Below, one piece after another: positions 15,933-24,260 of a stretch of 64,000 nt of DNA (position 1 is the stretch's first letter; each line of letters opens with the position of its first letter). The position numbers were made by a program, and so were the translations under genes. The notes below the pieces were generated by a model that was not told where the DNA came from, ran no database searches, and worked only from the letters and a program-made list of their open reading frames with translations. This stretch comes from Micromonospora sp. NBC_01740. Its GTDB lineage: Bacteria; Actinomycetota; Actinomycetes; Mycobacteriales; Micromonosporaceae. The stretch lies in the NCBI RefSeq assembly GCF_035920365.1, contig NZ_CP109150.1, forward strand, positions 5,022,001 through 5,086,000. Reading direction: 5' to 3'.

Positions 15933-16883
15933 TCAGCTCTGCTGGTAGTTCACCGCCGCGACGCCGCAGGGCGCGTGCAGGTGCAGGTAGTAGGCGCCCT
16001 CGCCGAAGTCCACGTCGGCTCCGCCGACCAGGCCGAGATAGTCCATCGGCTGCCGGCAGGCGGGGCAGTCGATGTGCTCGGCGTCCTGGATCCAGTCGGG
16101 ATGGCCGCCCAGGGTGGAGCCGCCCTCCTGCCACGCGCTGGCCTCGAACGGCGTGGCCCGGCGGGGGCCGACGGCGGGAAGCACGGCCGGCGGGTCCTCC
16201 GGCTCGGTGGTGGCCGGCGCCCAATCCGGGCGGCTGTTGCCCGTCCACCAGACGGCGTCGCCGTCGGTCGTGACCTGGCAGTACAGCGTGGTGTAGCAGG
16301 CGCAGAGGTGGCAGGTCACGATTCTCAGCCGGCCGGCCCAGCCGGTGTGGGCCAGGACCTCGCCCACCTCGGGGGCGTCGGTGTCGAGGTCGGCGATGGT
16401 CCACAGCGGGGAGGCGCACCACGGACAGGTGGGGGCGCCGGCGGGCCGTGGCACCTCGTTCATGACCAATCGGTACGCCGAAGGTGCGCACAGCTCCCGG
16501 CGACTGCCGTCGGGAGCGACCGTCCAACCGGCCTGGTGGGCGTAGGCCAGCGCCCCGACGTGCAGTCTGTCGGCACCGGCCGGCGGCTGCTCCTGCCATC
16601 GCCGCAGGGCCTGCTCGGCGCGCGGGTCGCCGGAGTGCGCGAGGATGAGCAGCAGATGGTTGAGCCGGAGGGGGGACTGGCCAGCGTCGACGTCGTCGAC
16701 GATCCGGCGGACCACGTCTCCGGTCGCGCCGCGATACAAGGTCGGCGGCCACAGTACGCCCGCGTCGAGCAGCAGGCTCAGGTGTCCGGCGAGGCGTGCC
16801 GGCTCGGCGGCGGCGATCTCGATCAGTTCCTCGAGCGCGGCGTCGTCGCCGGCCCCGGCCGCCCGGACCAGTTCCTCGATCAT
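15933..16883 (-). CDS. Uncharacterised protein with two Cys zinc knuckles and HEAT-like N-terminus
   Basis: 316 aa, not recognised. Residues 1-110 are helical and repetitive (AGAGDDAALEELIEIAAAEPARLAGHL style), like short HEAT/TPR modules. A CPWC ... CHLC ... CxxxYC set in the middle and a CPAC near residue 285 look like a split zinc ribbon. GGSTLGGHPDWIQDAEHIDC recalls the DUF1963/YwqG family, whose members often sit beside polymorphic toxins as immunity-like proteins. No toxin gene is adjacent. Treat as an orphan; the YwqG resemblance is by eye only. Confidence 0.7.
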   Translation of the reverse strand: MIEELVRAAGAGDDAALEELIEIAAAEPARLAGHLSLLLDAGVLWPPTLYRGATGDVVRRIVDDVDAGQSPLRLNHLLLILAHSGDPRAEQALRRWQEQPPAGADRLHVGALAYAHQAGWTVAPDGSRRELCAPSAYRLVMNEVPRPAGAPTCPWCASPLWTIADLDTDAPEVGEVLAHTGWAGRLRIVTCHLCACYTTLYCQVTTDGDAVWWTGNSRPDWAPATTEPEDPPAVLPAVGPRRATPFEASAWQEGGSTLGGHPDWIQDAEHIDCPACRQPMDYLGLVGGADVDFGEGAYYLHLHAPCGVAAVNYQQS

Positions 16884-16968
16884 GGCAGCATGGTAGCCAG
16901 GGGGTACGTCGACCAGGCCTGGCGGCGTGCTTCAGGGGTGGCGGCGTCCCACACCGCGTGGTGCCTGT

Positions 16969-17787
16969 TCAGGCGTTGATCGTCGGCTTGGCGGTCGCGT
17001 TGCCGCGGATGAAGAACATGGCGACGACGGCGAACAGCATGAACCCGATCGTGGCGAGACCCGTGAGCGCCGACCAGGCGTCCGTTCCGCCGGCGTTGAC
17101 GGCCTGGTCGATGCCACCGCTGGACAGGATCGTCGTCGGGTCGGTGATGCCGTGCAGGATGATGGCGGCCCAGATCGTGCCGGTCACGCGCATGACCAGG
17201 TACATGCAGACGCCGAAGCAGAAGGTGTAGACGATCGTGATCGCGACGGTCGAGAGCCGCATGCCGGAGAGCAGGTTGACCGAGTGCATGAGGGCGAACA
17301 GCAGAGACGACACGATCGCGACGAACCGTTCGCCGTGTCCGGCGTCGCGCAACATCTTGACGGCGAGTCCGCGGGTGGCCAGCTCTTCCGCGACGCCGAC
17401 GCACAGACCGAGAAGAGCGATCAGCGCGATCTGCTGACCGCTCCAGTTGCTCCAGTTGGTGGCCCCGACATGGCCGATGACCGCGAGGAGCGCCAGCACC
17501 GGCCCGATCCACATCCAGCCACGGCCGCGGATCGGTTGAGGTCCGAAGATGGCCCGGAGCCAGCCCACCCGCCAGGCGAAGGCGATGAGGGCGGCCGCGC
17601 CGATCGCGATGGGCAGCACCAGGGCGAGGAAGATGCTGGCCGGGTCGGCGAGCACGTTGTCCTTGTCGATGTCGTCACCGGCCAGCACGCCGACCAGCTG
17701 TCCGACGGCAAGGAAGAAGACGAGGTAGGCCCCGACCAGCAGGAACGCCTTCCACGTCGCTGGTCGGTTCCAGAAGGTGGCGGTCAC
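16969..17787 (-). CDS. CPBP family intramembrane glutamic endopeptidase
   Basis: 272 aa with about eight membrane helices. All three active-site motifs of the Abi/CAAX (Rce1-like) family are present: EELATRG (EExxxR) near residue 134, FALMHS (FxxxH) near 165, and HGITDP near 220. These enzymes cleave peptides within the membrane and are often linked to bacteriocin self-immunity or regulated proteolysis. There is no bacteriocin gene beside it, so the role is open. It borders the degraded insertion zone on its 5' side. Confidence 0.9.
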   Translation of the reverse strand: MTATFWNRPATWKAFLLVGAYLVFFLAVGQLVGVLAGDDIDKDNVLADPASIFLALVLPIAIGAAALIAFAWRVGWLRAIFGPQPIRGRGWMWIGPVLALLAVIGHVGATNWSNWSGQQIALIALLGLCVGVAEELATRGLAVKMLRDAGHGERFVAIVSSLLFALMHSVNLLSGMRLSTVAITIVYTFCFGVCMYLVMRVTGTIWAAIILHGITDPTTILSSGGIDQAVNAGGTDAWSALTGLATIGFMLFAVVAMFFIRGNATAKPTINA

Positions 17788-17955
17788 GATCGGAGTCTGT
17801 CAGAGCGTTGTTGCTGCGGGGAATGACTCGTGACACTGGTCAGCGGGGTTTGACCGCGGTCCGGGCGCTCGGTTCCAGTTGCGCTGCGTAAGCCGACCCG
17901 TCTGAACGCCTTGCCTCAACTCACCTGGAACGGGACGAGCGCCCCTCCTCGTGGA

Positions 17956-17979
17956 TTATCGGATTACCGGTAACGATAA
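17956..17979. promoter_or_regulatory. Nested palindrome TTATCG ... TTACCGGTAA ... CGATAA
   Basis: TTACCGGTAA is a perfect 10-bp palindrome flanked by the inverted pair TTATCG/CGATAA. The design resembles a LacI- or AraR-type operator, yet no intact gene starts close downstream on either strand, so it may be a relic of a lost promoter. Confidence 0.45.
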
Positions 17980-18011
17980 ACCAGTAAAGAGTCGTCGCGA
18001 AGCGGGCAAAT

Positions 18012-18046
18012 CGGTCGCACATCATAATGACTGTTATGTGCGACCG
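18012..18046. repeat. 11-bp perfect inverted repeat
   Basis: CGGTCGCACAT and ATGTGCGACCG flank a 13-nt AT-rich loop. It could be an operator, a hairpin or the folded end of a lost element. It lies 33 bp from the nested palindrome. Confidence 0.55.
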
Positions 18047-18266
18047 TTCGACGGGATGCGGGTGCCGGCTGGCCTTCTGTCCTGGCTCGGCGCAACTGAT
18101 GCGGGTCGGGAGAGGTGATGCCATAGCGTCACCGGGGTGGGTCTGCTGTTGGTGCTGGGCCCTCCGCAGCCGCGTCCGAAGAGCCTGCGCCGTGCTACCC
18201 GGAACGCAGCGGCGTGAGCGCCACCGCGCTGACGCCGGAGAGTGGGCCGCGGCGAAGGAACGCGGT

Positions 18267-18492
18267 TTACTGCTCGAAGTGTCTGTGGAGCAGCTGTTGC
18301 CGTTGATGAATGCGGCCGGCGGAAACCAACTTCCGATCTTGGGTCAGCTTGACCCCATGGCCAGATGGCGTACTCAGCCGTGAGGATCTGCCGCAGCTCG
18401 ACGCCGAAGTGGACCGTCTGGAGGCAGCGGCGGGAAACGACGTGGAGCGTGGGCTGGCGGCGGCGCTACGGGCGTTACTGGGTTGTTGGTAA
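18267..18492 (+). pseudogene. Frameshifted small hypothetical gene
   Basis: Two adjoining frames read as one protein. The first gives LLLEVSVEQLLPLMNAAGG and then ILGQLDP up to about 18355; the second gives DGVLSREDLPQLDAEVDRLE to the stop at 18492. Both have coherent helical composition and the join falls where one frame loses sense, so a single-base change near 18355 is likely. Neither start nor family is certain. Confidence 0.45.
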
Positions 18493-18648
18493 GAACGGCG
18501 ACACCAGGGGCCAAACAGTGGATCTCGGTAGGTGGTGTGGGGCTCGGCGCATGGGCGTCTGTGCTGGCGTCCCGTTAGGGGATCCATGGCCGGGCGTCCT
18601 GCCGATGACTACCGGGGCGGTGATGTCCGCAAGACAGAGAAAGAAATA

Positions 18649-18663
18649 TGACACAAGGTGTCA
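18649..18663. promoter_or_regulatory. Palindrome TGACAC-AAG-GTGTCA
   Basis: Perfect 6-bp arms with a 3-bp spacer, 87 bp upstream of the PPOX-fold gene. Position and form suit a dimeric regulator's operator. No regulator gene is adjacent. Confidence 0.4.
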
Positions 18664-18750
18664 GCCTTTGGGTCGAGTATGGCTTTACCGGTCGGCGTCG
18701 ATGGCGCGGACTGGGCACCACGGATACATATGGGATAGATAAGGACCTCC

Positions 18751-19281
18751 ATGCGCGAAACTTCAGAAGATCTCCAAGAGCTTCAGGCCCTCCTTGACGC
18801 CTCTCTCTCCCGTTCCACCTCGCACCTCCGCTCGATCATCAAGGCTGAAAGCACACTGACCGCGGAGCAGCTCACCCAGGTCCTCACCGGTATGCGCACC
18901 CTCGCCCTGTCCACCGTGACGGCGAAGGGCGAGCCACGGATCAGCGGTGTGGACGGGCACTTCCTGCACGGGAAGTGGCACTTCGGCACGGCGCGCAACG
19001 CCGCCAAGGCGCGCCATCTCGCGGCGCGGCCCGCCGTCAGCGCCGCGCACCTGCGCGGTGAGAACCTGGGCGTGTTCACGCACGGCAAGGTGGAGATCCT
19101 CAACCCCCAGGACGGCGAGCCGGCCGCGGACTGGCTCGACCTGCTCGCGTACTTCAAGGACTTCTACGGCGACGACTCCTTCGACTGGGAAAAAGACGTG
19201 GTCTACTACCGACTACATCCGCACTGGATGACCGTCTACGCCCCCGACATCGCGAAGCTCACTGCGGCGTCCCAGTCCTGA
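18751..19281 (+). CDS. Pyridoxamine 5'-phosphate oxidase (PPOX)-fold family protein
   Basis: 176 aa; AAGGACC lies before the ATG. The split beta-barrel flavin-binding fold shows in MRTLALSTVTAKGEPRISGV, then GKWHFGTARNAAKARHLAARP (cofactor-binding turn) and GKVEILN. An extra N-terminal helical arm of about 40 residues precedes the barrel. Members bind FMN, F420 or heme; the cofactor is not clear here. The gene is intact but lies between degraded remnants, so it may be a surviving passenger of an inserted segment. Its stop overlaps the start of the TniB remnant. Confidence 0.82.
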   Translation: MRETSEDLQELQALLDASLSRSTSHLRSIIKAESTLTAEQLTQVLTGMRTLALSTVTAKGEPRISGVDGHFLHGKWHFGTARNAAKARHLAARPAVSAAHLRGENLGVFTHGKVEILNPQDGEPAADWLDLLAYFKDFYGDDSFDWEKDVVYYRLHPHWMTVYAPDIAKLTAASQS

Positions 19282-19612
19282 TCCGGCTGGACTACCACAG
19301 CGACCTGATCGTGGTGAACACCCCAACCATCCAGGAGGTCGTCAAGACCGTCCGCAGGCTGCTGATCCTCAACCGCCGGCAGATATCGGCCCGCCGGGGG
19401 CTGATCATCACCGGCGGCGCAGGCACCGGCAAGACGACCGCCATCACCCAGCTCGGCCGCGCCCACGACCTGTCCGTCGCGCTGGCAACCCGATGACCGG
19501 CCCGCGGGTCCCGGTCGTCTACGTCACCGTTCCACCAGCGGCGACACCCCCGCATGCTCGCCGTTGAGTTCGCCCGATTCCTCGGCCTCCCCCTGGCATC
19601 CAGGTCCAACCT
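19278..19612 (+). pseudogene. Degenerate TniB/TnsC-like transposition AAA ATPase fragment
   Basis: The reading frame gives LDYHSDLIVVNTPTIQEVV, then ISARRGLIITGGAGTGKTTA with an intact Walker A, and stops at 19496. Homology continues in a second frame (GPRVPVVYVTVPPAATP) and then in a third (MLAVEFARFLGLPLASRSN), so at least two frameshifts and a 3' truncation are present. The pieces match the AAA ATPase partner of TniA-type DDE transposases. No TniA gene is nearby. It starts inside the last codons of the PPOX gene. Confidence 0.8.
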
Positions 19613-19768
19613 GCCGGGCATTCGCTCTCAGAGCGCCACCGCGACGGGAGGGAACGTTCACGCCACCCGATCCCGGGGTTGAGGAAGATCGGTACAGCGG
19701 TTAGCGGTAGCGATGATCTTGGTTAGGGGTCTGCCCAAGCAGATGAAATCGACGTACGTTGTTCCGCT

Positions 19769-20005
19769 GTGCCCGTGGAGTTCTTGTCCGATGACCAGGT
19801 AGCCGCGTACGAGCGGTTCGTCGGTGACCTGACCCGTTCGGAGCTAGAAGGGTTCTTCCTGCTCGACAGCACTGCCTTGGACCTCCTGGCGAACAAACGC
19901 GGCTCGCACAATCGGCTCGGCGCGGCGTTGCAGATCGGGACAGTGCGTTTCCTGGGTCACTTCCTGACCGAGGATCCCCTCGACGTGCCGTGGTCCGCGG
20001 CAGGC
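19769..20005 (+). pseudogene. Tn3 family transposase, N-terminal fragment
   Basis: About 79 codons from a GTG read as the DUF4158 N-terminal DNA-binding domain of Tn3 transposases: VEFLSDDQVAAYERFVGDL, LEGFFLLDSTALDLL, and LGAALQIGTVRFLGHFLTED. Homology stops abruptly at DPLDVPWSAA near 20005, where a resolvase sequence begins in another frame. Full-length proteins have about 1000 residues, so more than 90% is missing. Confidence 0.82.
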
Positions 20006-20140
20006 CCACCTGGTCAAACTGCACGCCGCGGGCGAACACACCATCGCCGAGCTGGCCGAGTTGTTCGAGGTTTCGCGACCTACCGTCTACCGCGTCCTCG
20101 AACGCGCCACCGCCGTCGGCACCCCCAGGTCTCGCGCTGA
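20006..20140 (+). pseudogene. Serine resolvase/invertase C-terminal HTH fragment
   Basis: In the frame next to the transposase piece the sequence reads AHLVKLHAAGEHTIAELAEL followed by FEVSRPTVYRVLERA, the DNA-binding tail of Tn3-type resolvases. The catalytic N-terminal domain is absent. The clean junction with the tnpA fragment suggests a deletion that removed tnpA's body and tnpR's head, joining the leftovers. Confidence 0.75.
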
Positions 20141-20209
20141 CCCGCAGCGCGCTCCTGCTCAAACGACTGCACCGAGCACGTATCGGCGTACGAGTTGCAG
20201 TGAGCGTCG

Positions 20210-20902
20210 TCAGGGCCGGCGTAGGCGCAGGGCTACGAAGCTCGGGCGCTCGGTCAGCCGCTCGTAGCGCTCCAGGTTGATAGCGCGCAGCGTCTCGACT
20301 GCCCTCGGCTCGACCAGCCGCTCCAGCACGAACCCGGCGTCGAGCACCTCGGTCACCAGAGACTCAAGGGTCATCCGCTGGAAGCGCATGGTGATCCCGT
20401 CGGCCACAGGGAACTCGACCCAGCTCTCATCGAAGTACGACCCGCCGAAGTACCCCCAGTCCGACACCGGATGTGTCGTCGACAGCAGGAACCAACCGCC
20501 CGGCCGCAGCACTCGCCGCACCTCACCGAGGAACCGGGCCCGGTCGGTCAAGTGATGCAGTACCAGCGCGCAGACAACCCCATCGAACGACGCATCGGCC
20601 GCGAATGCCAGCGGCGCGTCCAGGTCGTGCTGCTGGACTTCGGCGCGGTCGCCGAGCAAGGCCTGGGCGTGCCCGACCAGCGTCGCGCTACCGTCCACAG
20701 CCACCACCTCGGCTCCCCGGCCGACCAACGCGGCCGCATAGTGGCCGCCGCCGCAGCCGGCGTCCAGGATCCGGAGACCGGCAACGTCGCCGGCGAGCGT
20801 CAGCATGGCTGGCCGGTCCGTGTAGGCGTTGTGCGGACCGTCGGCGGCGTGTGCCGCGAAGAAGTCACCGGCCTGGTCGTGATACGCGTGGGCTGCGGGC
20901 AT
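20210..20902 (-). CDS. Class I SAM-dependent methyltransferase (Methyltransf_11 type)
   Basis: 230 aa from the ATG at 20902. The SAM-binding motif I is ILDAGCGGGHYAAAL near residue 45, followed by VVAVDGSATLVGHA (motif II acidic residue) and FDGVVCALVLHHL. The C-terminal part fits small-molecule methyltransferases related to UbiE. It is intact and sits between the two sets of Tn3 remnants, so it is probably a passenger or a captured gene. Acceptor unknown. Confidence 0.85.
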   Translation of the reverse strand: MPAAHAYHDQAGDFFAAHAADGPHNAYTDRPAMLTLAGDVAGLRILDAGCGGGHYAAALVGRGAEVVAVDGSATLVGHAQALLGDRAEVQQHDLDAPLAFAADASFDGVVCALVLHHLTDRARFLGEVRRVLRPGGWFLLSTTHPVSDWGYFGGSYFDESWVEFPVADGITMRFQRMTLESLVTEVLDAGFVLERLVEPRAVETLRAINLERYERLTERPSFVALRLRRP

Positions 20903-20969
20903 CCGGGAAGCTTGCCCGGGTGGTAGCGCGGGCCGCAACCCGAATCGGGCCACACGGCACGTCAACGGG

Positions 20970-22950
20970 TCAACCTGCGGCGGCGTCGGGATCGCGAAGC
21001 GGCCGCAGTTTCTGCTCGGTGCTCGGGGCAGGGAAGCTGTAGCGGCCGAACATGTTGATGTGGGCGTAGCCGAGCGGGGAGAGCCGGGCGGCGTCTTCGT
21101 CCCGGACCGGGTAGCCCTGGCCGCGGAGCACGTTGACGGCTAGGTCGATGTAGCGGGTATTCCAGAGCACCACGGCGTTGAGCATGAGCCCGAGCGCGCC
21201 GAGCTGGTCCTCCTGCCCGGCCCGGTAGGGCTGCATGATGTCGCCACGGTGCCCATGCAGGATCTTGCGGGCCAGAGAGTGTCGGGACTCGCCGATGTTC
21301 AGCTGCCGGGTAACGGTGCGCCGGTAGGTCTCGTCCACGGGGTCGACCATGGCGAGCAGGTGCAGCGTCTTCGCGATCCGGCCGTACTCGGCCAGAGCCT
21401 GACCGAGCGGGGTTGGATGCCCGTCGCGGGTCAGCATGCGCAGCAGGTCGTAGGCGCGGACCTGGTTGGTGACCAGGGAGCAGGCCACCCGCAGCATGTC
21501 AGGCCAGTGCGTGATGATCCGGTCGAGGTTGACCTTGTTGCGGGCGATCGCGTTCAGCGGGCCGTAGTCGCCGGCGGGCTGGCCCGGGATGTCGGCACGC
21601 CAGAAGCCGGTGCCGCCCACATCGGCGATCCGTGGGGAGAACCGGTAGCCCAGCAGTCGGAATAGGCCAAAGAGGATGTCCGAGTAGCTGGCGGTGTCGG
21701 TCGCGACCATCTCCGGCTTGGGCCCGGCGTCGAGGTTCAGCAGCGTGTCCAAGATGCAGAGGCTGTCGCGGACGGTGCCGGTGACGATGATCGCGCCGAG
21801 GCCGGCGAACCGGTCGTTGACCGCGATCAGCCAGGTGATGCCTCGCTTGTAGCCGAAGAACCGTGGGCTCGGCGCGGCGTGGATCGACTGCACCGGCACC
21901 CGGAAACGCAGCCCGTCGGCCGAGGCGACCAGGCCGCCACCCCACAGGTCGGTGATCCCGATCCTGGCCTGGTAATCGACCAGGCGGGCGTTCGCTGCGG
22001 CGTGGGAGTCCGGGCGCACGTAGCTCTGGTCGACGTGCGAGCGCCGGTCGCGCGTCAGCGCCGGGTCGCCCGGACGGATCACCGGGACCAGGCCGACGTT
22101 GCAGGCGTCGGCGACCAACAGCCCGGCGACCGTGACCGGCAGCTGCTCCATGCGGGTGGCCAGCCCACCCACGTGGGTATACGCGTCGAGCATCCCGGTC
22201 CAGGAGTGCACGTCCATCAGCAGCTCGGGCAGGTCGACGATCGGCATCATCGCGTCGACCCGGCGGTGCAGGTCGACTAGCGACGGCGGGTCGCCCAGCT
22301 TCTCCAACCGTTGCACCGACAACCGCGTCCTGCCGGTATCGCCATCGGGCACCCGCACGCTGGCGTCCGGGCCGGCCTCCTCGATCCGCTGGGCGAGCAG
22401 CCGCCACCCCGCGTCGAGCGTCGTGGCGTACTCGGCCAGGTGCTCCTCCACCGGCGCGGTCAAGCCCAGACCCGCCAGGACCTCGCCGCGAACCGCGCTC
22501 CAATCGGCACCGTCCAGCAGCCTCGCCCGCGGGTCGGCCCAGCGCAGCGACGGGTCGGCGAAGATGTCGCGCCGGCGCAGCGCCGCATGTAACAAGGTGA
22601 GCAGGCACATCACGTACCCGTCGCGGTCAGCGGCGCCATCGAGGGCGGGGTTGTGCAGCACGGCCCGCCGCCACATCGGTGGCACCAACGCCATGTTCAG
22701 GTCTGCCTCGGTCAGCGGCTTCTGATCCACCCGCCGGCGCAACAGCCCGGGAACCCGGCCCCGGATCTCAACGAGCAACTCGGTGCCGGCCGGCGCCGCA
22801 CCCAGCGGCAACTCCTCGGCCAGCAGCCGGACGAACGGGCGCACGACCCGGTACCGGGCGGCGATAGCCTGCCGGTTGCCGGCCTCCCACGAATCCGGAT
22901 CGGGCACCAGCTCCGCCACCGTGGCCACCGCCTCCGCGACCGCGGTCATG
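20970..22950 (-). pseudogene. Tn3 family transposase, C-terminal two-thirds
   Basis: About 660 codons of continuous Tn3 DDE transposase sequence. The catalytic region is present: TDTASYSDILFGLFRLLGY (first Asp), RFSPRIAD (second Asp), and EDQLGALGLMLNAVVLWNTR (Glu region). Homology starts near VATVAELVPDPDSWE; the first 300 residues of the normal protein, including the DNA-binding domains, are missing. An open frame runs on to 23054 but reads antisense to an MFS fragment, so it is not transposase. The strand is opposite to the N-terminal fragment at 19769. It cannot be an active transposase alone. Confidence 0.85.
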
Positions 22951-23335
22951 GCGCTGCACAGCGTCGTTCTTACGCTGGTGCTTCCGTTGTGGATCGCCGC
23001 CCAGACGTCGGCGCCCCGGGCGGTGGTATCGGCGGTTCTGGTCACGAACGCCATCCTGACGGTGCTCCTGACAGTCCGGATCAGCGCGCAGGCGGAGAAC
23101 GCCCTGACGGCCGCCCGTGCAATGCGTCGTGCTGGCTTGGTGCTGGCGGTGGCGATGCTGCTCTATCCGGTATCCGCCTGGCTCGGCACGGGCGGCAGTG
23201 TTGTGCTGCTCTTGCTCGCCACCGTGGTCTACACCGTCGGCGACTTGTCCCACGCGACTGCTGCCGCCGACCTGGCCTACGAACTGGCCAGGCCCGACGC
23301 GCTGGGGCAGTATCAGGGAGTCACCAGACACGCCC
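22946..23335 (+). pseudogene. MFS transporter internal fragment
   Basis: The frame reads HSVVLTLVLPLWIAAQTSAP, then LVTNAILTVLLTVRIS, AMLLYPVSAWL and VVLLLLATVVYTVGDL, ending with ARPDALGQYQGV: about four helices from the second half of a 12-helix drug-efflux type MFS protein. Homology begins exactly where the antisense transposase homology ends, near 22948, and is lost near 23335. Both ends are gone. Confidence 0.72.
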
Positions 23336-23603
23336 TGGGTAGCCATCCGCCTCATCAGACTCCAGCAGCGCCCGTTGTCAGCCGGTGAGGGCTACCGCTG
23401 TTGGCCTGGCCAGTAAACATAGCGGGCGTTAAGTACCTGGTTGGTCGAGAAGTGAAACCTGTGCGAGCTGTTGCTGGCGATCGGCCAGGGACTCCGCAGA
23501 ATTTGAAGTCGGGGTGTCGGTAAGACTCGTGCAGCCAGGTACACGCGATTGAGTACGCCCAGGTCAGCGGTGGCCCTGCTGATCAGTGGTGAGACGTATC
23601 CGC

Positions 23604-24194
23604 TCAGGTCGGTCGTCGGTGCACCCGATAGCGCAGGTGAAGCACCCGGTTGCCCTGGATCACCACGTCAGGATCCTCCAACAGGTGCTGCGCGTGGACC
23701 GACCCGAAGTAGCGCCTGCCGGACCCGAACACGACGGGCACGACGTCCATGCGCACCTCGTCGACCAGGCCCGCGGCAAGCACCTGGCCACCGACGTCGC
23801 CAGCGGCGACCTCGACCATGCGGTCACCCGCAAGCTCCTGCGCCTTGGCCACCGCTGCCTCGACGCCATCGACGAAGTGGAACGGCGCCTCGGGGTCCCA
23901 GCCGTCGGGCTTCGGCCGGTGCGTCACGACGACCACGTGGTCGACCCCACCCGGAGGCTTCCCGTCCCAGCCGTCCGTCATGTCGAAGACCCGGCGGCCG
24001 ACGATTGTCGCCCCGATCTGGTCCCAGTACGGCCGGGTGTAGTCGTAGGACGTCTGCGACACCTTCAACTCGCCGCTGGAGTCCAACGGCACGTCACCGC
24101 TGGACAACCAGTCGAACAGCGGTCCGGGCTGGTCATTCTCGTCCGCGACGAAGCCGTCCACCGACACCGAGCTGTACATGACCACCTTGCCCAC
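23604..24194 (-). CDS. Dihydrofolate reductase-like (RibD C-terminal) family protein
   Basis: 196 aa. MGKVVMYSSVSVDGFVADEN at the start, then IGATIVGRRVFDMTDGWDG, VVTHRPKP and VVPVVFGSGRRYFGS match the RibD_C/YyaP-YwjB reductase group, with the NADPH-binding loops in place. The true substrate of these proteins is generally unknown. It follows the AraC gene in the same direction with a 66-bp gap, so the two may form one transcription unit. Confidence 0.9.
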   Translation of the reverse strand: MGKVVMYSSVSVDGFVADENDQPGPLFDWLSSGDVPLDSSGELKVSQTSYDYTRPYWDQIGATIVGRRVFDMTDGWDGKPPGGVDHVVVVTHRPKPDGWDPEAPFHFVDGVEAAVAKAQELAGDRMVEVAAGDVGGQVLAAGLVDEVRMDVVPVVFGSGRRYFGSVHAQHLLEDPDVVIQGNRVLHLRYRVHRRPT

Positions 24195-24260
24195 GCGGCT
24201 CTCCTCTGCTTCGGCGTGCCCCCAAATTAGCGTGTCGTGAGCTGTTGCTCTTGTAAGAAA

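Larger units (their letters stand above)
17788..18750. other. Gene-poor, AT-richer region at the edge of the mobile zone
   Basis: Composition drops below that of the flanks. I see three palindromic elements (listed separately) and one frameshifted gene remnant (18267-18492). No intact gene, tRNA or attachment-site duplication was found by eye. Confidence 0.6.
19278..23335. mobile_element. Scrambled transposon remnants (TniB and Tn3 family)
   Basis: About 4 kb holding a broken TniB, a 5' piece of a Tn3 transposase, a 3' piece of a serine resolvase, an intact methyltransferase gene, a long 3' piece of a Tn3 transposase in opposite orientation and a headless MFS gene. The opposed orientation of the two tnpA pieces means inversion or at least two insertions. 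I could not identify a matching pair of 38-bp Tn3 inverted repeats. Confidence 0.75.

Noticed and set aside
22951..23054. N-terminal extension of the large Tn3 transposase frame
   Set aside because: This part reads antisense to a clear MFS fragment and lacks transposase character.
23385..23440. Possible Tn3 inverted repeat ending GGGCGTTAAG
   Set aside because: The inner end resembles Tn3 ends, but the orientation points away from the transposase remnant and no partner repeat was found.
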